Below are positions 24,724-36,971 of a stretch of DNA of 64,000 nucleotides, piece by piece; position 1 is the stretch's first letter; every line of letters starts with the position of its first letter. Both the position numbers and the translations under genes were made by a program. Origin of the DNA: Egicoccus sp. AB-alg2 (GTDB lineage Bacteria; Actinomycetota; Nitriliruptoria; Nitriliruptorales; Nitriliruptoraceae); NCBI RefSeq assembly GCF_041821065.1, contig NZ_JBGUAX010000002.1, positions 310,001-374,000 of the forward strand, written 5' to 3'. The notes beneath the pieces are model-generated. The model made no database searches. It had not been told where the DNA came from and saw only the letters and a program-made list of their open reading frames with translations.

Positions 24724-25746
24724 TCAGCCCACGACGTCCCAGACGTTGCCGCCCTCCAGGAGGGCCATCAGGTCGCCTTCGCCCTGCCGTTCCCGGGCAC
24801 CCTCCAACTGCTCGCGCAGCAGGTCGTCGTAGACGGGTGCCTCGACGTCGCGGAAGATCCCGATCGGGGTGGGTCCGGTCGGGTTGAGCGCCAGCCGGGC
24901 CAGCGCGAACGCCGTGGTCGGCTCCTGCTTGTGCGGGTCGTGGATGACGACCCGGTCCCCCGCCTCGGCGGTCGGCACGATCTTCATCGAGCCATCGCCG
25001 CGGGCCACCACTGCGTGCTCGGCGTCGGGACCGAACGTGATCGGCTCGCCGGCACGCAGCCGGATCTGGTTGTGGACCTTGGCGTCCTTGTCCTTGAGCG
25101 CCGCGAAGGCCCCGTCGTTGAAGACGTTGCAGTTCTGATAGATCTCCACGAACGAGGCGCCGCGATGCCGGTAGGCCGCCTCCAGGACCTCGGTGAGGTG
25201 CTGGCGGTCGGTGTCGATGCTGCGCGCGACGAACGTCGCCTCGGCCCCCAGCGCCAGCGCGACGGGGTTGACCGGCCGGTCGATCGAGCCCATCGGCGTC
25301 GACTTGCGGATCACGCCCAGCGGCGAGGTCGGCGAGTACTGGCCCTTGGTGAGCCCGTAGATCTCGTTGTTGAACAGCAGGATCGTGATGTTGACGTTGC
25401 GGCGCAGGGCGTGGATGAGGTGGTTGCCGCCGATCGACAGCCCGTCGCCGTCACCCGTGACGACCCACACGTCCAGGTCCGGGCGGCTGATCGCGAGGCC
25501 GGTCGCGATCGCCGGCGCGCGCCCGTGGATCGAGTGGATCCCGTAGGTGTCCACGTAGTACGGGAAGCGCGACGAGCACCCGATCCCGGACACGAACACG
25601 GTCGACTCCGGCCGGGCGCCGAGCTCCGGCAGCAGGTTCTGCACCGCGGCGAGGATCGCGTAGTCGCCGCAGCCCGGGCACCAGCGGACCTCGCGGTCCG
25701 AGGTGAAGTCCTTGCGGGTCAGGCCGGTCTGCTGGTTGCCGGTCAT
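24724..25746 (-). CDS. korB: 2-oxoglutarate:ferredoxin oxidoreductase subunit beta
   Basis: 340 aa. TPP-binding subunit: GDGDGLSIGGNHLIHALRRN and LFNNEIYGLTKGQYSPTS form the diphosphate/Mg motif. Cys of WCPGCGD, GIGCSSR and QNCNVFN provide the [4Fe-4S] ligands. The enzyme oxidatively decarboxylates 2-oxoglutarate to succinyl-CoA, passing electrons to ferredoxin, in an alternative TCA step. Start ATG 25746 overlaps the korA stop. Substrate choice (2-oxoglutarate rather than pyruvate) rests on similarity to the actinobacterial KorAB type. Confidence 0.94.
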   Translation of the reverse strand: MTGNQQTGLTRKDFTSDREVRWCPGCGDYAILAAVQNLLPELGARPESTVFVSGIGCSSRFPYYVDTYGIHSIHGRAPAIATGLAISRPDLDVWVVTGDGDGLSIGGNHLIHALRRNVNITILLFNNEIYGLTKGQYSPTSPLGVIRKSTPMGSIDRPVNPVALALGAEATFVARSIDTDRQHLTEVLEAAYRHRGASFVEIYQNCNVFNDGAFAALKDKDAKVHNQIRLRAGEPITFGPDAEHAVVARGDGSMKIVPTAEAGDRVVIHDPHKQEPTTAFALARLALNPTGPTPIGIFRDVEAPVYDDLLREQLEGARERQGEGDLMALLEGGNVWDVVG

Positions 25747-27662
25747 CGCGCCACCTTCCCGTTGCCGTGCCCGGCCGTCGCGGCGAGACCGACGCCGAAG
25801 CCGAGCGTGTTGATCGCCTCCACCAGCTCCGCCGACGAGAAGGGCTGGCCGGTGACCCGGTTGTGGCTCTGTACGTCCACGAGCGTGCGAGCCCGCAGCA
25901 GCATCGCCAGCTGCCCGGTGTTGTTCTCCGCGCAGACGACCCGCCCGTAGCGCCGCAGGATGTCGGGCAGGTCGTGCGGGAGCGGCGCGAGGTGGCGCAG
26001 ATGGACCCGCGCGACCTGCTGCCCGCGCTTGCGCAGCTCGTGGCACGCCGCCAGCAGCGGCCCCTCCGTCGAGCCCCAACCGACGACCAGGACGTCGGCC
26101 TCGCCGCTGGGATCCTCCACCACCGTCGGCGGCAGTGCCTCGGCGACCTTCTCCACCTTGGCGGCGCGCAGGTCGGTCATGCGCTGGTGGTTGCTGGCCT
26201 CGTAGTTGATGTGGCCGGTGACGTCCTCCTTCTCCAACCCCCCGATGCGGTGCTGGAGGCCCGGCGTGCCCGGTACCGCCCACGGTCGGGCGAGGGTCTC
26301 CGGGTCGCGCAGGTAGGGCAGGAACTGCCCGTCCTCGCCGTTCGGGGCCGTCGTGAACGACACGCGCAGGTCGGGCAGGTCGTCGATCTCCGGCAGACGC
26401 CACGGTTCCGCGGAGTTGGCGAGGTAGCCGTCGGACAGCAGCACGACCGGCGTGCGGTAGATCAGCGCGATCCGGCAGGCCTCGAGGGCGGCGTCGAAGC
26501 AGTCGGCGGGCGAACTGGCGGCCACGACCGGCATGGGCGCCTCGCCGTTGCGGCCGTGGAGCACCTGCAACAGGTCGGACTGTTCGGTCTTGGTCGGCAG
26601 GCCGGTGGAGGGACCGCCGCGCTGCACGTCGACGACGACCAGCGGCAACTCGGCCGCCAGCGCCAGACCCATCGCCTCGGACTTCAACGCGATGCCCGGG
26701 CCGCTGGAGGCCGTGACCGCCAGCGCACCACCGAACGCGGCCCCGATGACCGAGCCGATCGCCGCGATCTCGTCCTCGGCCTGGAAGGTCGACACGCCGA
26801 AGTGCTTCTGGCGCGAGAGCTCGTGCAGGATGTCCGACGCGGGGGTGATCGGGTACGAGCCGTAGAAGAGCGGCAGCCCGGAGCGCACGCTGGCGGCGAC
26901 CAGGCCGTAGGCCAGGGCCTGGTTGCCGGTGATGTTGCGGTAGCGCCCGGGCGCGAGCTTGGCGGCCTTGACCTCGTAGGTGTAGGTGAAGGCCTCGGTC
27001 GTCTCGCCGTAGTTGCGCCCGGCGTGCAGGGCCGCCACGTTCGCGCGTGCCAACGCGGGCCGCTTGGCGAACTTGGTCTGCAGCCACTGCTCGGTGTCGT
27101 CGAGCGGGCGGTGGAACATCCACGACACGAGGCCGAGCGCGAACATGTTCTTGCAGCGCTCGGCCTCCTTCTTGTTGAGCTCGCCCGCCTCGACCTGCTG
27201 CTCCAGCGCCCGCAGCGTCAGGTCGGTGAGCGCGACCTCGTGGACCTGGTAGTCCGTCAGCGAGCCGTCCTCGAGCGGGTTGGTCTCGTACCCGGCCTTC
27301 TGCAGGTTGCGCTTCTCGAACGCGTCCTTGTTGACGATCAGCGTCCCGCCGGGCTTGAGCGCCTCGAGGTGCTTGAGCAGGGCCGCCGGGTTCATCGCCA
27401 CCAGGACGTCGGGCCGGTCGCCCGGGGTGTGGATGTCCTGGTCGGAGAAGTGCAGCTGGAACGAACTGACGCCGGCCAGCGTGCCCGCGGGGGCGCGGAT
27501 CTCCGCCGGGAAGTCCGGCAGGGTGGCGAGGTCGTTGCCGGCCAGGGCCGACTGGGTCGTGAAGCGGTCTCCCGTCAGCTGCATGCCGTCACCGGAGTCG
27601 CCGGCGAAGCGGACGACGGCGTTGGACAGCTGGACACGCTGACGGTTCGCGGTCTGGGTCAT
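25743..27662 (-). CDS. korA: 2-oxoglutarate:ferredoxin oxidoreductase subunit alpha
   Basis: 639 aa fused gamma-alpha subunit. Residues ~12-200 are the gamma domain (VVRFAGDSGDGMQLTGDRF, LVAMNPAALLKHLEALKPGG). The pyrimidine-binding domain follows (GNQALAYGLVAASVRSG, GSYPITPASDILHELS, FQAEDEIAAIGSVIGAAFGG), then transketolase-C-like domain II. This two-subunit layout is typical of oxygen-tolerant actinobacterial KorAB. No ferredoxin gene is adjacent. It lies 170 bp after the M23 peptidase gene, separated by a hairpin. Confidence 0.95.
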   Translation of the reverse strand: MTQTANRQRVQLSNAVVRFAGDSGDGMQLTGDRFTTQSALAGNDLATLPDFPAEIRAPAGTLAGVSSFQLHFSDQDIHTPGDRPDVLVAMNPAALLKHLEALKPGGTLIVNKDAFEKRNLQKAGYETNPLEDGSLTDYQVHEVALTDLTLRALEQQVEAGELNKKEAERCKNMFALGLVSWMFHRPLDDTEQWLQTKFAKRPALARANVAALHAGRNYGETTEAFTYTYEVKAAKLAPGRYRNITGNQALAYGLVAASVRSGLPLFYGSYPITPASDILHELSRQKHFGVSTFQAEDEIAAIGSVIGAAFGGALAVTASSGPGIALKSEAMGLALAAELPLVVVDVQRGGPSTGLPTKTEQSDLLQVLHGRNGEAPMPVVAASSPADCFDAALEACRIALIYRTPVVLLSDGYLANSAEPWRLPEIDDLPDLRVSFTTAPNGEDGQFLPYLRDPETLARPWAVPGTPGLQHRIGGLEKEDVTGHINYEASNHQRMTDLRAAKVEKVAEALPPTVVEDPSGEADVLVVGWGSTEGPLLAACHELRKRGQQVARVHLRHLAPLPHDLPDILRRYGRVVCAENNTGQLAMLLRARTLVDVQSHNRVTGQPFSSAELVEAINTLGFGVGLAATAGHGNGKVAR

Positions 27663-27781
27663 GTGCGGTTGTCCTCCCGAGCCGCGACCCCTGGCGGCTC
27701 CCGACGCGGCCGCGGCCCCGACAGCCTGCCACCTCGGACGCCGTGCTGCCCAACAGGCCCGCCCGGAAGACCTAGAACGCA

Positions 27782-27829
27782 CGACGCGGCCGCGACCACC
27801 ACAACGGGCGGCGGTGGTCGGCCGCGTCG
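27782..27829 (-). terminator. Hairpin terminator after the M23 peptidase gene
   Basis: CGACGCGGCC plus GACCACC (two bulged bases between them) pairs with GGTGGTC plus GGCCGCGTCG; 12-base loop. It starts only a few bases past the peptidase stop on the minus strand. Confidence 0.7.
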
Positions 27830-27832
27830 GCG

Positions 27833-29044
27833 TCAGCCGCAGACGCTCTTGAGCAGCGGGTAGGGATTGATGGCCGACCCGCCGCCGGGATGCAGCTCGA
27901 AGTGGATGTGCGGGGTGCCGCGGGCGTTGCCGGTGTCGCCGTTGGTCGCCACCTGCTGACCGGCCGACACCCGGGCCCCGTTGCCGACGGTGTGGCTCTG
28001 CAGGTGCATGTACCAGTACTGGTTGCCGTCGTCGCCACGCAGGATCGCCCACAGCCCGGCGCTGGGACCGGGGCTCTGGATCGACCACGTGCCGCTGGTG
28101 ATCGCGCGCACCGGGATCCCGTAGGGCCCCAGGATGTCCGTGCCGCGGTGCGAGCGCCCGCCCGAGCGCGGCGCACCCCAGGTGTCGGTGAAGTGACGCG
28201 GGTGGTCCAGCGGACAGGCCTTGCCGCCGGAGCCGACGCCGCCACCGCCGCCACCGCTGCTGCCGCCACCGCCGCTGCCGCCGCCGCTGCCGCCGCTGCC
28301 CGACGACGTACGGGTGGTGGCCGCGGACCGGCGTTCCCGCTCCTCGCGTTCCCGCCGTTCGCGCTCCTCGCGTTCGCGGCGCTCGCGCTCGAGACGTTCG
28401 CGGCGTTCGCGCTCGAGACGTTCGCGTTCGGCGCGCTCCTGGGCGGTCAGTCGGGCCTCGAGTTCCTTGGCCTCCTCGAGGTCCCGGGTCAGCGACGCCG
28501 CCACCTCGGCCTGGCGTTCCTGCGCGGCCTCGAGGTCACGGGTGCGCTCGTCCAGGCGCCCCTGCGCGGCCTCCAGCCGGGTCCGCGTCGCCGTGAGCAT
28601 CTCGCCGTGGGACCGGTCGCCGGCCACCAGCCGGTGCACCGTCTGGGCGCGCGACAGCGCGGCGGACGGCTCGTCGCTGGCCAGGAACACCGCGAGCGGG
28701 TCGAGGTTCGCGCCGTGCATGTACGAGCCGCGCACGCGCACGGCGATCAGGTCCGTGACGGCTCGCAGCTCGGCCGCCAGCTCCTGCACCTCGGCGGTCA
28801 GCTCGTCACGCTCGGCCTCGAGCTCGGCCATGCGGACCTGCAGTTCGTCGAGCTCCGCGGCGGCCTCGGCCAACCTCGACTCGATCGCCGCCCGCTGCGC
28901 GGCCGCCTCGGTGCGTCGCTCACGGAGCTCCTCGAGCGACTGGGCCCCCGCCTGCGTCGCGACCAGCGGCGTCAGCAGGAAGGCGGCCAATACCGCCGTT
29001 CCTCCCCGCAGGCGCACCCGGGACGCGGTCGACCGGCGACTCAC
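27833..29044 (-). CDS. Secreted M23-family peptidoglycan peptidase with coiled coil
   Basis: 403 aa from GTG 29044, which has AGAGGAAG upstream; ATG 29071 would add nine residues. A signal peptide ends near AGAQS. A long coiled coil (about 35-240) includes an Arg/Glu-only stretch. A Gly/Ser linker follows. The C-terminal M23 domain carries SHRGTDILG and HIHFELHPGG with the zinc His/Asp residues, plus WYMHLQSH. This EnvC/NlpD-like plan suggests a periplasmic or wall hydrolase, or an activator of an amidase at division sites. All expected M23 zinc ligands appear present, so it is probably active. Two Cys (KACPLDH and SVCG) flank the domain. Confidence 0.92.
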   Translation of the reverse strand: MSRRSTASRVRLRGGTAVLAAFLLTPLVATQAGAQSLEELRERRTEAAAQRAAIESRLAEAAAELDELQVRMAELEAERDELTAEVQELAAELRAVTDLIAVRVRGSYMHGANLDPLAVFLASDEPSAALSRAQTVHRLVAGDRSHGEMLTATRTRLEAAQGRLDERTRDLEAAQERQAEVAASLTRDLEEAKELEARLTAQERAERERLERERRERLERERREREERERREREERERRSAATTRTSSGSGGSGGGSGGGGSSGGGGGGVGSGGKACPLDHPRHFTDTWGAPRSGGRSHRGTDILGPYGIPVRAITSGTWSIQSPGPSAGLWAILRGDDGNQYWYMHLQSHTVGNGARVSAGQQVATNGDTGNARGTPHIHFELHPGGGSAINPYPLLKSVCG

Positions 29045-29085
29045 GTGCTTCCTCTCTGCATGACGACGCACACGACCGCCGCGAG

Positions 29086-29115
29086 AGCCTAGTCGCGCCC
29101 GATCGCACCACGACA
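29086..29115 (-). promoter_or_regulatory. Possible promoter of the M23 peptidase gene
   Basis: On the minus strand TAGGCT (29091-29086) is a plausible -10, with TGTCGT 18 bp upstream as a poor -35. It would give a ~35-nt leader. Weak evidence only. Confidence 0.3.
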
Positions 29116-29208
29116 GCCCCTGCGAGCGACCGCACGCGCGACGGCCACCACCGCTCGGCCGGCGCGGCGCGATCAGCGCACGTTCTCCGGCGAAGTCGCA
29201 TCAGACCC

Positions 29209-29237
29209 TTGTCGGCCCCTGTCGGCACGCTTAGTGT
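29209..29237 (+). promoter_or_regulatory. Promoter of a small isolated transcript
   Basis: TTGTCG at 29209-29214 and TAGTGT at 29232-29237 are separated by exactly 17 bp. The -35 has four of six consensus bases; TAGnnT is a common actinobacterial -10. A start near 29244 would give a ~105-nt leader. Confidence 0.55.
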
Positions 29238-29244
29238 CCTGCCA

Positions 29245-29303
29245 CGTCGTTCGCGCCTTTCGGGCGCCCACGACGGCCCGCGGAGAAGTCGGATTCACCG
29301 CGG
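29245..29303 (+). ncRNA. Structured leader of the small transcript
   Basis: A two-part hairpin at 29245-29275 has outer CGTCG/CGACG and inner GCGCC/GGCGC pairs. A second possible stem pairs CCGCGG at 29278-29283 with CCGCGG at 29298-29303. Together they occupy about half of the predicted 5' leader. Structure inferred by eye. Confidence 0.4.
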
Positions 29304-29348
29304 ACAGACCGCGACGAGTCACCCACGACACCGGCGAAGGAGGGACCG

Positions 29349-29426
29349 ATGATGACCAAGCGAATCGACGCTGGTACCGGCGCCCTCGCCGGCCGTCCTG
29401 CCGTGCTCGCTCGCACCGGAGTGTAG
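29349..29426 (+). CDS. Small ORF, 25-residue peptide
   Basis: ATG ATG start, 25 codons, TAG at 29424. The Shine-Dalgarno GAAGGAGGG (29336-29344) is among the strongest in this window and is ideally spaced. The peptide is MMTKRIDAGTGALAGRP then AVLARTGV: no signal sequence, no Cys, no run of one amino acid, so it is not a classical amino-acid attenuator peptide. It is flanked by its own promoter and an intrinsic terminator, which argues for a genuine transcript. It may be a small protein or the coding part of a regulatory RNA. No family recognised. Confidence 0.55.
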   Translation: MMTKRIDAGTGALAGRPAVLARTGV

Positions 29427-29453
29427 GCACCACTCCCCTCGGAACCTCGAGCG

Positions 29454-29480
29454 AGCCGGCGGATCTCCCGCCGGCTTTTT
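29454..29480 (+). terminator. Intrinsic terminator with U-tract
   Basis: Stem AGCCGGCGG (29454-29462) pairs with CCGCCGGCT (29468-29476) around a five-base loop, followed by TTTT. A textbook Rho-independent terminator 27 bases after the 25-codon ORF. Confidence 0.9.
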
Positions 29481-29613
29481 CGTGTCCCGAATACCGGTTC
29501 CTCACCCGGTCCGGTGCGGTCCTCGACCTTCTCTAGCGTCGAGATCGACCCGCCGCCAAACGCGTCCTTCGCCCGAAGGCGCGACCGTCACACCGACCCC
29601 ACGAGGTCCTCCC

Positions 29614-29808
29614 ATGCACCCCGAACTGACCCATCTCGAAGCCCAGCTGCGCGTCCGTGACGACCTGAACGACTTCGCGGTCCGCAGACAGCATCCTCGA
29701 CGCCCACGCCCACCCTCTCGGGTGCGCGTCGCCGTGGCGTCCCAGCTGGTGCGCCTGGCGGCGCGCGTCGCCGACGAGCCCGCCCACGTCCTGGCGCGCC
29801 GCGTCTGA
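29614..29808 (+). CDS. Small basic protein of unknown function
   Basis: 64 aa from ATG 29614, with GAGG about 12 bases upstream. Composition is Arg-rich (HPRRPRPPSRVRVAV) with an amphipathic N-terminal helix (ELTHLEAQLRVRDDLNDFAV). No signal peptide or known domain. It has a possible -10 (TAGCGT near 29534) and is followed by a strong hairpin before convergent gltB. Real coding is plausible but unproven. The 133 bp between it and the upstream terminator hold no other gene. Confidence 0.5.
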   Translation: MHPELTHLEAQLRVRDDLNDFAVRRQHPRRPRPPSRVRVAVASQLVRLAARVADEPAHVLARRV

Positions 29809-29848
29809 CGACGAGGTACCGCCGCGGCCGAGTTCCCGGTCGACTTCC

Positions 29849-29884
29849 CCGCCACCCGCGAGCACGTCAGCTCGCGGGTGGCGG
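29849..29884. terminator. Hairpin terminator between convergent genes
   Basis: Fourteen-base-pair stem (CCGCCACCCGCGAG and its complement) with an eight-base loop. It lies between the 64-residue ORF and the 3' end of gltB and can serve both strands. Confidence 0.8.
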
Positions 29885-29913
29885 CCGGGACCCGGCCGCG
29901 GCGGCGTCGTCGG

Positions 29914-34614
<4,701 letters not shown>

Positions 34615-34621
34615 GCTGGAA

Positions 34622-34748
34622 CTCCTGCTCGAGGTGCCGGGGCACCGGGACGGGCACGTGCTGCGACGCCGAGCAGGGCCACCGAGGTGGTCCAGGGATG
34701 CGGACGCGAAAAACGGCGCCCCGCCAGGTGTCGGGAGCGCCGTTGCTC
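34622..34748 (-). ncRNA. Candidate cis-regulatory leader RNA of gltB
   Basis: Predicted leader of about 135 nt. It holds, in order: a terminator hairpin (34744-34709), a short CCAC/GTGG hairpin with CTCG loop, a GGTGC/GCACC hairpin, and the SD. CCTGCTCG (minus strand 34677-34670) is exactly complementary to CGAGCAGG (34631-34624), and the second copy overlaps the SD GCAGGAG. This helix would hide the ribosome-binding site. The combination suggests control by transcription attenuation, translation, or both. No known riboswitch class recognised. Confidence 0.5.
34709..34744 (-). terminator. Intrinsic terminator inside the gltB leader
   Basis: On the minus strand AACGGCGC and CCCG pair with CGGG and GCGCCGTT (one bulged base), eight-base loop, followed by a run of five T (34713-34709). 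It points toward gltB and lies after the predicted promoter, so it would stop transcription before the gene unless prevented. Confidence 0.75.
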
Positions 34749-34756
34749 TGCCGGGG

Positions 34757-34786
34757 AGCGTAACGGGCGACTCGGCTGATTGTCCA
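34757..34786 (-). promoter_or_regulatory. Predicted gltB promoter
   Basis: Minus strand TGGACA (34786-34781, five of six to consensus) and TACGCT (34762-34757) are separated by 18 bp. Transcription would start near 34749, just before the terminator hairpin. Confidence 0.55.
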
Positions 34787-34887
34787 TCCCGACGAATCGG
34801 ACGGCTGACCGGACGAGGCGGCCGGGCCGGATGCGTGCCCGCGCCGATGTCACCGCTGCCATCATGCGCCTCGACCCAGGAGGCCGA

Positions 34888-36045
34888 TTGAGCAGCCAGT
34901 CGGACCCGGCGCCCTCACCTGTTCCCGTGCTCACGGGGCCGAGGTGGGACGGCCCGTCGCCAGCCCCCGCGATCGACGTCGCGGTCGCCGTCGAGGACGC
35001 CGCGACGGAGTTGGCGCGCCTGCTGGCGCAGGTGACACCCGCCGACCACGAGGCCCACGGACGGGCGTCGCGGCATCTCGCCCGGCTCGCGACCCCACCC
35101 GGGGCGCTGGGGCACCTGGCGAACCTGGCCCTCGAACTCGCGTGCCTGACGGGGCATCCGCCGCCGGTCCCCTCCCGCCCGGCCCTGCTGCTCGCGGCCG
35201 GCGACCACGGCGTGCACCGGCACGGGGTGACGCCCTGGGCGCAGTCGACGACGCGGCGGCTGGCCGAGGCGGCGTTGGCGGGGCGCGCCGGGGTGTCCAC
35301 CGCGGCCAGGACCGTCGGCGCACGGGTGTGCGTGCTCGACGTCGGGCTGGTCCAGCCGATCGCCGCGCACCCGGCATTGGTCGTCGCGCCGGTCGTGCGA
35401 GGCACCAGCGACCTCCACGAGCAGGATGCGATGTCCGTGGTCCAAGCCCGCCGCGCGCTCCTGCTCGGGGCGCGGCTGGCAGCGGGGCTCATGGCCGACG
35501 GTGCCGACCTGCTGGTGCTGGGTGACCTGGGCGTCGGCAACGCGACGGCCAGCGAGGCGCTAGTGGCCGCCACGACCGGTGTCGATCCGGACTACCTCAC
35601 GGGTCGGCCCGTCAACGGCGCGGCCGAGCACGTCGCCGTCCGGCGGCAGGTCCTGCGCACCGCGATCCGTCGCGTCGGCCTGCGCTCGCCGCTCCAGACG
35701 CTGGCGGGGCTGGGCGGGGCCGAGCACGCGGCGCTGGTCGGCGCGATCCTCGCGGCGGCCGGACGACGCGTGCCGGTGCTGCTCGACGGTCTCGCGGACG
35801 CGGCCGCGGCCCTGATCGCGGTCGGGCTCGCCCCCGACGCCGGGCAGGCCCTGATCGTCGGTAGCGTCTCGCCCGAGCCGGCCGCCCGCATCGCGGTCGG
35901 TCACCTCGGTCTGCGACCGCTGCTCGACCTCGACGTCCGCCTGGGTGACGGCACCGGGGCACTGCTGGCGGTGCCGGCGGTGCAGGCGGCGGCCCGGCTG
36001 CTGCACGACGTCGCCACGCTCGAGGAAGCCGGGCTGGCGACGTGA
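34888..36045 (+). CDS. cobT: CobT-like nicotinate-nucleotide:base phosphoribosyltransferase
   Basis: 385 aa from TTG 34888, favoured by CCAGGAGG five bases upstream; ATG 34864 and TTG 34780 are alternatives. CobT transfers phosphoribose from nicotinate mononucleotide to dimethylbenzimidazole for the lower ligand of cobalamin. Family motifs: LLAAGDHGVHRHGVTPW, DLLVLGDLGVGNATASEAL and LLDLDVRLGDGTGALLA. The usual Glu in the latter motif (RLGEGxGA) is Asp, and the GEMGIGNTT-type Glu is also Asp. No other cobalamin genes are nearby. It could act on another base. Confidence 0.82.
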   Translation: MSSQSDPAPSPVPVLTGPRWDGPSPAPAIDVAVAVEDAATELARLLAQVTPADHEAHGRASRHLARLATPPGALGHLANLALELACLTGHPPPVPSRPALLLAAGDHGVHRHGVTPWAQSTTRRLAEAALAGRAGVSTAARTVGARVCVLDVGLVQPIAAHPALVVAPVVRGTSDLHEQDAMSVVQARRALLLGARLAAGLMADGADLLVLGDLGVGNATASEALVAATTGVDPDYLTGRPVNGAAEHVAVRRQVLRTAIRRVGLRSPLQTLAGLGGAEHAALVGAILAAAGRRVPVLLDGLADAAAALIAVGLAPDAGQALIVGSVSPEPAARIAVGHLGLRPLLDLDVRLGDGTGALLAVPAVQAAARLLHDVATLEEAGLAT

Positions 36046-36117
36046 CGGGGCCGCTTCGTGCGCACCGGCACGGCAGGTCTAACGTTGCCGGCCCTGACCG
36101 CGACGAAAGGACACCGG

Positions 36118-36909
36118 GTGAGCGTGCGGACCGAACGCCGTGACGACGGGGTCGCGATCCTGACCCTGGACGACCCGGACCGCCGCAACGCCATGACGGT
36201 CGAGATGGGCGACGCGCTGCGCGAGGCGGCCGCGGAACTGCAGGACGACCGGGGCCTGCGCGCCGTCGTCCTCACCGGCGCCCCACCGGCGTTCTCGGCC
36301 GGCGGCGACCTCGGCATGCTCGAGGACCTCTCACGTCGGACCCGCGAGGAGGGGTTCGACGCCACCGACCACATGCGTGACTTCTACCGCCGGTTCCTGA
36401 GCGTGCGCGACCTGCCGGTACCGGTCGTCGCGGCCATCAACGGGCACGCGGTCGGCGCCGGTCTGTGCGTCGCCCTGGCCTGCGACCTGCGGGTCGTCGC
36501 CGAGGACGCCAAGGTCGGGCTGAACTTCTCCCGGCTCGGGCTGCACCCGGGCATGGGTGGCTCCTGGTTCCTGGCGCGGGCCGTGGGGCCGCAACGGGCG
36601 GCGGCATGGCTCTACACGGGCCGGCTGGTCTCCGGGCGCGAGGCCGCCGACGCCGGGCTGGCGCTGGAGGCCGTCCCGGTCGACGAGGTACTGCCACGGG
36701 CCATCGCGCTGGCCGAGGAGATCGCCGCCGCCTCCCCGGTGACCGTCCGGCAACTGAAGCAGACCCTGGCCACGACCGCGGACGCCGACCTCGACGCGGC
36801 GCTGGCACGCGAGGCCGCGTGCCAGGCGGTCAGCTACGGCAGCGACGACCTGGTGGAAGGCCTCGCCGCCGGCCGCGAGCGCCGCGCCCCCCGGTTCGCG
36901 GGCCACTGA
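36118..36909 (+). CDS. Crotonase/enoyl-CoA hydratase-family protein
   Basis: 263 aa, GTG 36118 with GAAAGGA upstream. The crotonase fold is clear: TLDDPDRRNAMTVEM, oxyanion-hole segments PAFSAGGDLGML and INGHAVGAGLCVALACDLRV, and LGLHPGMGGSWFLARAVG. The two Glu that catalyse hydration in classical enoyl-CoA hydratase appear replaced (Asn/Phe at the PE position; Ala at the second). It may therefore be an isomerase, hydrolase or other crotonase rather than a true hydratase. Beta-oxidation or side-chain metabolism is likely. Lies 72 bp after cobT, probably with its own promoter. Confidence 0.87.
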   Translation: MSVRTERRDDGVAILTLDDPDRRNAMTVEMGDALREAAAELQDDRGLRAVVLTGAPPAFSAGGDLGMLEDLSRRTREEGFDATDHMRDFYRRFLSVRDLPVPVVAAINGHAVGAGLCVALACDLRVVAEDAKVGLNFSRLGLHPGMGGSWFLARAVGPQRAAAWLYTGRLVSGREAADAGLALEAVPVDEVLPRAIALAEEIAAASPVTVRQLKQTLATTADADLDAALAREAACQAVSYGSDDLVEGLAAGRERRAPRFAGH

Positions 36910-36971
36910 CCACGGCACCGGCGTGAGGGACCGGGTGGCCGGTCTTGGCGAAGCCGCGACGCCGGTCAGCG

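Noticed and set aside
21722-24832. 1036-codon plus-strand frame opposite the MMPL gene
   Set aside because: Same antisense artefact; the minus-strand MMPL protein has clear membrane topology and motifs.
25767-27863. 698-codon plus-strand frame opposite korA
   Set aside because: No family resemblance; korA motifs on the minus strand are complete.
28330-28440. Repeat array in the M23 gene (RERRERLERE pattern)
   Set aside because: Repeats are degenerate at DNA level and are explained by the Arg/Glu coiled coil.
29045-29208. Cyclic-di-AMP (ydaO) riboswitch before the M23 peptidase gene
   Set aside because: Such riboswitches often precede wall hydrolases in actinobacteria, but the space between start codon and the candidate promoter is too short and no conserved ydaO core is visible.
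34780-34887. Cobalamin riboswitch before cobT
   Set aside because: No B12-box-like GCCACTG element or long structured leader is present.
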